DNA of 64,000 nt, from positions 124,001 to 188,000 of the forward strand of contig NZ_PVTG01000008.1 in NCBI RefSeq assembly GCF_003002915.1, in the 5' to 3' direction. Below, in pieces: positions 57,682 through 64,000 of the stretch. The notes beneath the pieces were generated by a model. That model saw only the letters and a list, made by a program, of their open reading frames with translations, had not been told where the DNA came from and did no database searches. Every line of letters starts with the position of its first letter. Positions within the stretch are counted from its first letter, which is position 1. This DNA is from Geodermatophilus tzadiensis (lineage in GTDB: Bacteria > Actinomycetota > Actinomycetes > Mycobacteriales > Geodermatophilaceae). A program made the position numbers and the translations under genes.

Positions 57682-59036
57682 AGCAGCTGCTCTCCGTTCA
57701 GGACGGCTCGGGTGAGTGTCTCCGTCCGCTCACCGGTCTGGTCGTCGACCGAGCCCGGCGGGTGGAACTCGCGCAGGAAGGAACCCAGGACCTCGCTGTA
57801 GTAGGCCGTCAGTGGACGGGAGGCCGCCAGCTCCAGGGACTCCCGGATGGTGTCGTACATGGGGTAGGCCTCCTGCACCTCGGGGTCGTCGTAGACCGCG
57901 ATCGACGACGCCGGGTTGCCGTTGGTCACCATGTACTCGGCCTGGTTCTCGTCCGAGACGATGCAGGTGACCGCCTCGTAGGCGAGATCGGGGTGCGGGC
58001 TGAACGCCGACACGGCGATGTCGATCCCGCCGAGGGGCGGCGCGCTCGGCGTGCCCTCGTCGACGGCGGGGTACAGCGCCCAGCCGTAGTCGTCGGGCAC
58101 CGACTGGTCCAGGGTGCCGGCCTCGACCTTGCTCAGCGCCTGGGCGTAGACGAACGGCCAGTTCACCATGAAGCCGGCGTCCTCGCCCTCGAACTCGCTC
58201 GCGTTGGTGTCCTCGTTGGACGTGGTGAAGCCGGGGCCGACCGCGGAGGAGTTGGCGACGGCGGCCATCACCTCGGAGGCGCGGTCCGCCTCGGGGGTGG
58301 CGAGGCCGAACTCGATGTCGTCGGGGCCCTCCCCGCTCTCCACGATGTACTGGCCGCCGGCGGACTCCAGCATGGCGTTGAACCACACCATCAGGGACTC
58401 CGACCGCCGGCCCTGGGCGCTGAGCAGCTTGTCCTGGCCCTCCGCGGCCTCGATCAGCTGCTCCCAGGTGACCGGCTGGCTCATGTCGAGCCCGGCTGCC
58501 TCGGCCACCGACTTGCGGTACCAGAGGAGCTGGGTGTTCGACCAGAAGGGGACCGCGACCAGCTCGTCGTTCCACGTGGCGGAGTCCACGGCACCCTGGA
58601 ACACGCCCTCGGTGACCTCCTGGGCGACGTCCTCCGGGACGGGGGCGAGGAAGCCCGCCTGGGCGAACTCGGGCGGGAACACCACGTCGATGCTCATGAG
58701 GTCGATCGAGGTGTCGTTCGCCGCCAGCCGGCGGATCAGCTGCTCCCGCTGGGCGGGCGAGTCACGGGGGAGCTGGGACACCACGATCTGGTAGGCCCCG
58801 TTCGACTCCGCCGAGCACCGCTCCGCGATCGCCGCCTGCCCGCCCGAGTCGGGGTTGATGTACCAGTTGAGGGTCGGCGTGGCGGAGTCCCCGCCGCCGC
58901 CGCAGGCGGCCAGCGTGGACGCCACCACGAAGGCGGACGCCGCACCCCCCAGGACACGTCGCGACCGGCCTCGTGGGGTGCGGCCGGGACGACGACGCCC
59001 CCCGGACCCCGGACTCCGTCGTTGTGCGAAGGACAA
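57678..59036 (-). CDS. lpqY: Trehalose-type sugar-binding lipoprotein (LpqY-like)
   Basis: 452 residues from a TTG at 59036, which follows GGAGG by 9 nt; downstream starts would cut the charged signal region. The lipobox VASTLAAC gives Cys45. From my knowledge of M. tuberculosis LpqY, shared landmarks are IAERCS, the QLPRDSPAQREQLIRRLAAND/DLMSIDVVFPPEFAQAGF region, NTQLLWYRKS, MVWFNAMLESAGG and VNWPFVYAQ. With SugABC it should import trehalose; other alpha-glucosides cannot be excluded. Confidence 0.9.
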   Translation of the reverse strand: MSFAQRRSPGSGGRRRPGRTPRGRSRRVLGGAASAFVVASTLAACGGGGDSATPTLNWYINPDSGGQAAIAERCSAESNGAYQIVVSQLPRDSPAQREQLIRRLAANDTSIDLMSIDVVFPPEFAQAGFLAPVPEDVAQEVTEGVFQGAVDSATWNDELVAVPFWSNTQLLWYRKSVAEAAGLDMSQPVTWEQLIEAAEGQDKLLSAQGRRSESLMVWFNAMLESAGGQYIVESGEGPDDIEFGLATPEADRASEVMAAVANSSAVGPGFTTSNEDTNASEFEGEDAGFMVNWPFVYAQALSKVEAGTLDQSVPDDYGWALYPAVDEGTPSAPPLGGIDIAVSAFSPHPDLAYEAVTCIVSDENQAEYMVTNGNPASSIAVYDDPEVQEAYPMYDTIRESLELAASRPLTAYYSEVLGSFLREFHPPGSVDDQTGERTETLTRAVLNGEQLL

Positions 59037-59156
59037 GACCGATCGCCTCCGTTCCGGCGAGCTCGACGATCACCGCGTTTCCGTACCGTGGCCCACCTCA
59101 CAGACCGGCGCAACCCGGCTGTGTCCGGGGCGTGACCAGCGCCGGGACGTTGCGGT

Positions 59157-60386
59157 TCAGGGTCGTCGGGCGATCACCGAGGGCGTCGTGAGCTCCTCGG
59201 GCGTGGCCGGGAGGACGGTGCGCAGGTACGACTTCGCGGCCGCCGTCGTGCCGACGTCCCGGCCGGCCTGCTCGGAGAGGAACCACCGGTGCTCGAGCAC
59301 CTCGTGGAAGACCTCGGCCGGCGCCAGGCGGCCGACGAGGTCGGGCGGGATGGCGTCGATCACCGGCTGGTAGACCTCGGCCAGCCACTGCGCCCCCGCC
59401 ACCGCCTCGGACACCGGCGCGCCGGTCTTCTGCTCCAGGTAGGCGCGGTAGGTGCGCAGGTCGTTGAGCAGCCGCCGCGCCTGGTTCTCCTGAACCTCCA
59501 GGCCGGTCAGCCGGAACAGCTCCCGCCGGTGCTGCCCAGGGGCGGAGACGCGCGTCTCGACGCGCAGCCGGGCGCCCTCGTCGGAGGTCACCAGCTCGAC
59601 CTCGCCGACGTCGAAGCCGAGGTCGTTGAGCCGCTGCAGCCGCTCGGCCACCCGGTAGCGCTGCTCCTCGGCGCGGAAGACCTCCTCGTGGGTGATCTCC
59701 TCCCACAGCCGGTCGTAGCGCACCGGCAGGCTGTCGGCGACCTCGATGGGGTCGACGCCCCGGGGCAGCAGCTCGCCGGCCTGGAGGTCGAGGAGCTCGG
59801 CGCCCACCCGCTCGCGGGCGAGGTCGAGGTCGTAGTGCCGCTGGCCGCGGGAGAGCTGGGGGTGGCGCTCGGCGGTCTCGGCGTCGACCAGGTGCGCGGC
59901 GAGCGCTCCGGCGTCGAGCCGGAAGAGGGTGTTGGACAACGAGCAGTCGCCCCAGAAGATGCCGGCCAGGTGCAGCCGCACGAGCAGCACCACCAGGGTG
60001 TCGGTGAGCTGGTCGACCGACTGCCGGGCACTGGGCCGGGAGAACAGGTAGCGGTAGGACATCGAGTACTCGAGGTACCGGGTCACCAGGATGGCGTCCT
60101 GGCCGTCGGGGCGGTCCACGCAGATGCCCAGGACCGAGACCGCGGGCAGGCCCTCCTCCTCGAACTCGCCGAGCAGGGCGTACTCGTGCCGGGCGAGCGG
60201 CTCGGCGATCTCCTTGAGCGCGAAGACCTTGCCCTGCTCGGCGACGAAGCGCACCACGTGCCGGGAGATGCCGCGCTGCGGGACCTCGAGCAGCAGGCTC
60301 GGGTCCCACTCCTCCAGCGGCTGGTGCCAGGGGAGAGCGAGCAGCGCCGCCCCGTCTGTGCCCGGTGGGCGGAACAGGTACCGCAC
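59157..60386 (-). CDS. DUF4032 protein with a kinase-like fold
   Basis: 409 residues from GTG 60386, after a GGAGG. The first about 190 residues keep protein-kinase landmarks: Lys58 in VFALKEI, Glu68 in HEYALL, GDCSLSNTLF with Asp147 and Asn152 (catalytic loop), and LVDAE with Asp168 (metal binding). The C-terminal half is the DUF4032-specific region (YLEQKTGAPVSEAVAGAQWLAEVYQPV, EVFHEVLEHRWFLSEQAGRDVG). Common in actinobacteria, with no established function; a small-molecule or protein kinase is a fair inference. Confidence 0.85.
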   Translation of the reverse strand: MRYLFRPPGTDGAALLALPWHQPLEEWDPSLLLEVPQRGISRHVVRFVAEQGKVFALKEIAEPLARHEYALLGEFEEEGLPAVSVLGICVDRPDGQDAILVTRYLEYSMSYRYLFSRPSARQSVDQLTDTLVVLLVRLHLAGIFWGDCSLSNTLFRLDAGALAAHLVDAETAERHPQLSRGQRHYDLDLARERVGAELLDLQAGELLPRGVDPIEVADSLPVRYDRLWEEITHEEVFRAEEQRYRVAERLQRLNDLGFDVGEVELVTSDEGARLRVETRVSAPGQHRRELFRLTGLEVQENQARRLLNDLRTYRAYLEQKTGAPVSEAVAGAQWLAEVYQPVIDAIPPDLVGRLAPAEVFHEVLEHRWFLSEQAGRDVGTTAAAKSYLRTVLPATPEELTTPSVIARRP

Positions 60387-60511
60387 GGCGCGACCTCCGT
60401 TGCTGGCCTCGTGCAGCCCACCACCGGCGGTGGGTGGTCCCTGCGTCAGCCTGCCACGGGCGGTCCGCGGTCGCGCGGCGCCGGGTGACGACGCCCGGGC
60501 CGGGCGCGGTG

Positions 60512-60937
60512 TCAGGCGGCGAGCGAGACCGCGGAGCCGGCGCGGTGCGCGGCGCGCGTGGTGGCGCCCACGAGGGCGAGGGCCGGCTCGGCGGCCGCGG
60601 GCTCGGCGGCCGCGGGCACGGCGACCTGCTCCGCGGCCGGCTGCTCGGCGGCAGCCGCGTCGGCCGGGACGCCGGCGGCGGGGACGAGCGGGCGGACGCG
60701 GCGGTCGGGGCCGCGCAGCTCGGTGCTCACCTCGGCCAGCAGGTCGGCCAGCTCGACGTCGAGCGCGTCGCAGATGGAGGCGAGCAGCTCGGAGGAGGCC
60801 TCCTTCTGACCCCGCTCGACCTCCGAGAGGTAGCCCAGGCTCACCCGGGCGGCGCCGGAGACGTCGCGCAGCGTCCGCCGCTGGCGCAGCCGGTGACCGC
60901 GCAGGGTCTGCCCGAGCTGGGTCCGCAGCAGCGTCAT
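60512..60937 (-). CDS. clgR: ClgR-like XRE-family regulator with C-terminal LAA
   Basis: 141 residues. The helix-turn-helix (about 8-65) reads [52 protein letters not shown], the ClgR pattern. A low-complexity Ala/Glu/Pro stretch (about 90-120) follows, then the tail GSAVSLAA. ClgR activates clp protease genes and is itself a Clp substrate through a C-terminal LAA in Streptomyces. ATG follows GGAG. Just downstream of pgsA, as in mycobacteria. A CGC-N5-GCG site lies about 110 bp upstream. Confidence 0.9.
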   Translation of the reverse strand: MTLLRTQLGQTLRGHRLRQRRTLRDVSGAARVSLGYLSEVERGQKEASSELLASICDALDVELADLLAEVSTELRGPDRRVRPLVPAAGVPADAAAAEQPAAEQVAVPAAAEPAAAEPALALVGATTRAAHRAGSAVSLAA

Positions 60938-60968
60938 GGCCGTCTCCTGTCTGGCAGGGGGGAAGCGG

Positions 60969-60986
60969 CGGCACCGGCCGGTGCCG
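60969..60986. promoter_or_regulatory. 18-bp perfect palindrome in the clgR leader
   Basis: CGGCACCGG/CCGGTGCCG with no spacer lies 32-49 bp upstream of the clgR ATG and just downstream of a minus-strand TACCGT (60994-60999) that could be the -10. It may be a second operator or an mRNA hairpin near the 5' end. Confidence 0.45.
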
Positions 60987-61037
60987 TGCGCCCACGGTAC
61001 GCGGCGGGCCCGACCGTCACCGCGCCGGCAGGGCCGC

Positions 61038-61055
61038 GTCCGCTCATGGCGTAAC
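61038..61055 (-). promoter_or_regulatory. Candidate ClgR-binding site upstream of clgR
   Basis: On the minus strand GTTACGCCATGAGCGGAC contains the CGC-N5-GCG core described for ClgR. Its centre is about 47 bp upstream of the TACCGT -10, the usual place for an activator. Confidence 0.55.
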
Positions 61056-61118
61056 ACCGAGGTGGACCCGGACGTTCCGCCCGCCGAGGACCCGGCGCGG
61101 CCCGCAGCGGGTCCTCCC

Positions 61119-61769
61119 TCAGGCGGCGTCGGGGGCGTCCGTGCGCCGGCCGGCGGCGCGCCGTTCGGCGGCCGCGCGCGCGGCGCGGGCACTGGTCCGC
61201 CGCAGGGTGAGGGCGCGGTAGACGTAGTCGACGCCGGTGACGACGGTGAGGACCAGCGCGGCGGCCATGACCCACCAGCGGGCGCTGGCCAGCAGGCCCT
61301 CCAGCGGCAGGGTGTAGAGGCCGATGGCCAGCGCCTGGACGACGGTCTTGGCCTTGCCGCCGCGGCTGGCGGCGATGACCCCGTGCCGGATCACCCAGAA
61401 CCGCAGCAGGGTGACACCGACCTCGCGCACGAGGATCGCCAGGGTCACCCACCAGGGCAGCAGCCCGAGCACCGACAGGCCCACGAGCGCGGTGCCGGTC
61501 AGCGCCTTGTCGGCGATGGGGTCGGCGAGCTTGCCGAACTCGGTGACCTGCCCGGTGCGCCGCGCGATGAGCCCGTCGTAGCGGTCGGTGATGATCGCCA
61601 GGGCGAAGACCACCGTGGCCCACACCCGCCGGTCGTCGTCCATCCCGCCGTCGGACAGCAGCAGGACGGCGAACACCGGGACGACGGCCAGCCGCAGCAC
61701 GGTCAGCGCGTTGGGCAGGTTGACCAGCCGGGCCGTCTGCGGCGGGGTGGCCGCCGGGTCGGGCGCCAC
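61119..61769 (-). CDS. pgsA: CDP-diacylglycerol-glycerol-3-phosphate 3-phosphatidyltransferase
   Basis: 216 residues, four to five spans. The CDP-alcohol phosphatidyltransferase motif is complete: [27 protein letters not shown], with the four Asp residues in place. It makes phosphatidylglycerol phosphate at the inner membrane. The C-terminal tail is Ala/Arg-rich. GTG start 16 nt after the rimO stop, so in one unit with rimO and probably clgR. Confidence 0.93.
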   Translation of the reverse strand: MAPDPAATPPQTARLVNLPNALTVLRLAVVPVFAVLLLSDGGMDDDRRVWATVVFALAIITDRYDGLIARRTGQVTEFGKLADPIADKALTGTALVGLSVLGLLPWWVTLAILVREVGVTLLRFWVIRHGVIAASRGGKAKTVVQALAIGLYTLPLEGLLASARWWVMAAALVLTVVTGVDYVYRALTLRRTSARAARAAAERRAAGRRTDAPDAA

Positions 61770-61785
61770 GGCGCTCAGCGGGTCC

Positions 61786-63216
61786 TCACCGGCCGGCCGG
61801 GACCGGCGCGAGCGCGGTGGCCACCAGGTCGACGCCCTCGGTGCCCACCACCTCGGCGGTCACCAGCTGCCCGGGGCGGGCCCCGTCGGGGACGCCGGTG
61901 ACCGTGGTCGTGCCGTCGGCGTCGGGGTCCTGGTGGGCGGCGTGCCCGGCCCACACGCCCGGCCCCTCCTCCGCGGAGAGGTCCTCGGTGAGCAGCACCT
62001 CCGCGCGGGTGCCGACCCGCTCCTCGGCGCGCTGCGCGGTCAGCTCCTCGACGAGGTCGGTGACGCGGCGGACGCGCGCGTCGATCTCCGCCCGGTCGAG
62101 CTTGCCGGGCAGGCCGACCGCCTCGGTGCCCTCCTCGTCGGAGTAGCCGAACACCCCGACGGCGTCGAGCCGGGCCCCGGTGAGGAAGCGCTCGAGCTCG
62201 GCGACGTCGTCCTCGGTCTCGCCGGGGAAGCCGAGGATGACGTTGGTGCGGAAGCCGGCCTCCGGGGCCAGCGAGCGGGCCCGCTCGACGAGGGCGAGGA
62301 AGTCGTCGGTGCCGCCGAAGCGGCGCATGCGGCGCAGCAGCCCGGGCGAGGAGTGCTGGAAGGACAGGTCGAAGTAGGGGGCGACGCCCTCGGTGGTGGC
62401 GATGACCTCCAGCAGGCCGGGCCGCAGCTCGGCCGGCTGCAGGTAGGCGACCCGCACCCGGGCGATGCCCTCGACCGCGGCCAGCTGCGGCAGCAGCCGC
62501 TCCAGCGAGCGCAGGTCGCCGAGGTCCTTGCCGTAGGAGGTGGAGTTCTCGCTGACCAGCACCAGCTCGGTGACGCCCTGCCCGGCCAGCCAGCGCGCCT
62601 CGCCGAGCACCTCGGCCGGCGGCCGGGACACGAACGAGCCGCGGAAGGTGGGGATGGCGCAGAAGGCGCAGCGGCGGTCGCAGCCCGAGGCCAGCTTGAG
62701 CGCGGCGGTGGGCCCGGAGGCCATCCGACGGCGCTGCACCCAGCCGTGGCCGGGGATGGCCGGTGCCTGCGCCGCCGTGACGGCGGCGGTGCGGGCCACC
62801 GGGCTGATCGGCAGCAGCGTGCGCCGGTCGCGCGGGGTGTGCGGCACCAACGGGCGGCCGGAGAGGACGTCGTCGAGCCGGTCGCCGATGGCGCCGTAGT
62901 CGTCGAAGCCGAGGACGGTGGCCTCGGGCAGCGCGCCGGCGAGCTCGGAGCCGTAGCGCTCGGCCATGCAGCCGACGGCGACGACCTCGGCGCCGGAGTC
63001 GGTGGCGGCCAGGATGGCGTCGACCGAGTCCTTCTTGGCCGACTCGATGAACCCGCAGGTGTTGACCAGGACGGCGTCGGCGCCCTCGGCGTCGTCGACG
63101 AGCTCGTAGCCGCCGGCGGCCAGGCGGCCGGCCAGCTCCTCGGAGTCGACCTCGTTGCGGGCGCACCCGAGGGTCACCACCGCCACGGTCCGGGCAGGGC
63201 TGGGCGGAGCTGTCAC
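61786..63216 (-). CDS. rimO: Ribosomal protein uS12 (Asp88) methylthiotransferase
   Basis: 476 residues. Auxiliary cluster cysteines C18, C54 and C83; radical-SAM cysteines C179, C183 and C186 (CDRRCAFC). RimO differs from MiaB by [11 protein letters not shown] and [18 protein letters not shown], both seen here. The C-terminal TRAM-like part ends about residue 470. GTG start at 63216, 78 bp after ftsK. Confidence 0.95.
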   Translation of the reverse strand: MTAPPSPARTVAVVTLGCARNEVDSEELAGRLAAGGYELVDDAEGADAVLVNTCGFIESAKKDSVDAILAATDSGAEVVAVGCMAERYGSELAGALPEATVLGFDDYGAIGDRLDDVLSGRPLVPHTPRDRRTLLPISPVARTAAVTAAQAPAIPGHGWVQRRRMASGPTAALKLASGCDRRCAFCAIPTFRGSFVSRPPAEVLGEARWLAGQGVTELVLVSENSTSYGKDLGDLRSLERLLPQLAAVEGIARVRVAYLQPAELRPGLLEVIATTEGVAPYFDLSFQHSSPGLLRRMRRFGGTDDFLALVERARSLAPEAGFRTNVILGFPGETEDDVAELERFLTGARLDAVGVFGYSDEEGTEAVGLPGKLDRAEIDARVRRVTDLVEELTAQRAEERVGTRAEVLLTEDLSAEEGPGVWAGHAAHQDPDADGTTTVTGVPDGARPGQLVTAEVVGTEGVDLVATALAPVPAGR

Positions 63217-63294
63217 CAGCCCATCGTAGTCGACGGACCCCCGCGCCCCCCCGCTCCTCGCAGGTCCGCGACGGGACCCTGCACGGGGGTCCTG

Positions 63295-64000
63295 CTACTC
63301 GGCCGCGGGGAGCGTCCCGCCGCGCAACGTGAACAGCACCGACTCCAGCTCGTCGGGCTTGACCAGCACGTCGCGGGCCTTGGAGCCCTCCGAGGGACCC
63401 ACCACGCCGCGGGTCTCCATGAGGTCCATGAGCCGGCCGGCCTTGGCGAAGCCCACCCGCAGCTTGCGCTGCAGCATCGACGTCGACCCGAACTGGCTGG
63501 TGACGACGAGCTCCACGGCCTGGCACAGCAGGTCGAGGTCCCCGCCGATGTCCTCGTCGATCTCCTTCTGCGCCTCACCGGCGGCGGCCGCGCTGAAGAC
63601 CTCCTCGCGGTACTCCGGCTCCGCCTGCCGCTTGGTGAACTCGACGACCGCCTCGATCTCGGCGTCGGACACGTACGCGCCCTGCAGCCGCTGCGGCTTG
63701 CCGGCCCCGATGGGCATGAACAGCGCGTCACCCATGCCGATGAGCTTCTCCGCGCCGGGCTGGTCGAGGATGACCCGGCTGTCGGTCAGGCTGGAGGTGG
63801 AGAACGCCAGCCGGGAGGGCACGTTGGCCTTGATCAGGCCGGTGACGACGTCCACCGAGGGCCGCTGGGTGGCCAGCACCAGGTGGATGCCGGCGGCGCG
63901 CGCCTTCTGGGTGATCCGGACGATCGACTCCTCGACGTCGCGCGGGGCGACCATCATGAGGTCGGCGAGCTCGTCGACGATCGCCAGGATGTAGGGGTAG
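63295..64000 (-). CDS. ftsK: DNA translocase FtsK, C-terminal part (N-terminus beyond the right edge)
   Basis: About 235 codons are visible. They hold the end of the motor domain ([45 protein letters not shown]) and the gamma winged helix that reads KOPS sites ([43 protein letters not shown]). FtsK pumps chromosomes at the septum. The upstream two-thirds, including the membrane part, lies outside the window. Confidence 0.96.
   Translation of the reverse strand, partial: YPYILAIVDELADLMMVAPRDVEESIVRITQKARAAGIHLVLATQRPSVDVVTGLIKANVPSRLAFSTSSLTDSRVILDQPGAEKLIGMGDALFMPIGAGKPQRLQGAYVSDAEIEAVVEFTKRQAEPEYREEVFSAAAAGEAQKEIDEDIGGDLDLLCQAVELVVTSQFGSTSMLQRKLRVGFAKAGRLMDLMETRGVVGPSEGSKARDVLVKPDELESVLFTLRGGTLPAAE

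Overview
The window is chromosomal DNA of a very GC-rich actinomycete: G or C in nearly every third codon position, many GTG starts, GTGA/ATGA stop-start overlaps, and TAnnnT -10 boxes 6-7 nt upstream of start codons. Gene order (ftsK-rimO-pgsA-clgR; recA-recX-DUF3046; miaB-DUF349-miaA-dapF-hflX; lexA next to an SOS LysM gene; nrdR-nrdJ) is that of Actinomycetota. The content fits Geodermatophilaceae (Blastococcus/Geodermatophilus/Modestobacter) or a close relative; that placement is an inference from gene order and composition, not a database result.

Region 1 (1-12.2 kb, accessory metabolism): a KstD/fumarate-reductase-like FAD enzyme cut by the left edge, an AcoR-type regulator, a GH65 phosphorylase-like enzyme, an SDR epimerase with a metallo-beta-lactamase-fold hydrolase, a DUF4396 membrane protein behind a CsoR-like operator, an acyltransferase-3 membrane protein, and a divergent epoxide-hydrolase-like/TetR pair. 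Region 2 (12.2-18.8 kb, DNA precursors and SOS): nrdR-nrdJ behind a promoter bracketed by two NrdR boxes, and a LysM envelope gene divergent from lexA across three SOS boxes. Region 3 (18.8-28.1 kb): a secreted beta-propeller protein and PAP2 phosphatase, hflX, a small acidic protein, then a coupled run (degenerate extradiol-dioxygenase-like protein, miaA, dapF) divergent from a DUF349 gene with a 15-bp tandem repeat, then miaB.

Region 4 (28.2-39.3 kb): a gluABCD-type amino-acid ABC importer with a strong hairpin between gluB and gluC, a conserved small protein, recX and recA (SOS box), a four-gene overlapping operon (ABC ATPase, ABC-2 permease, histidine kinase, response regulator), DUF3046, and a MarR gene sharing one operator with a 36-codon membrane-peptide gene too short for ordinary gene calling. 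Region 5 (39.3-50.7 kb): MFS transporter, acyl-CoA dehydrogenase, Lhr helicase, a three-cold-shock-domain protein with RD/RG-rich linkers, a monooxygenase-like membrane protein, a Nei/Fpg glycosylase, and a TetR/membrane-protein divergent pair with two matching operators.

Region 6 (50.7-64 kb): pspA, a PfkB sugar kinase, a GH13 alpha-glucosidase and an LpqY-SugABC-like importer, together a trehalose or alpha-glucoside uptake and breakdown module; a DUF4032 kinase-like protein; clgR with a likely self-binding site and a C-terminal LAA; pgsA; rimO; and the end of ftsK. No rRNA, tRNA, CRISPR, IS element or prophage was seen. I found no clearly new multi-gene system. The best leads are regulatory: the MarR/36-aa gene pair, the CsoR-type promoter of DUF4396, the NrdR-bracketed promoter, the ClgR self-site, and the triple cold-shock protein.
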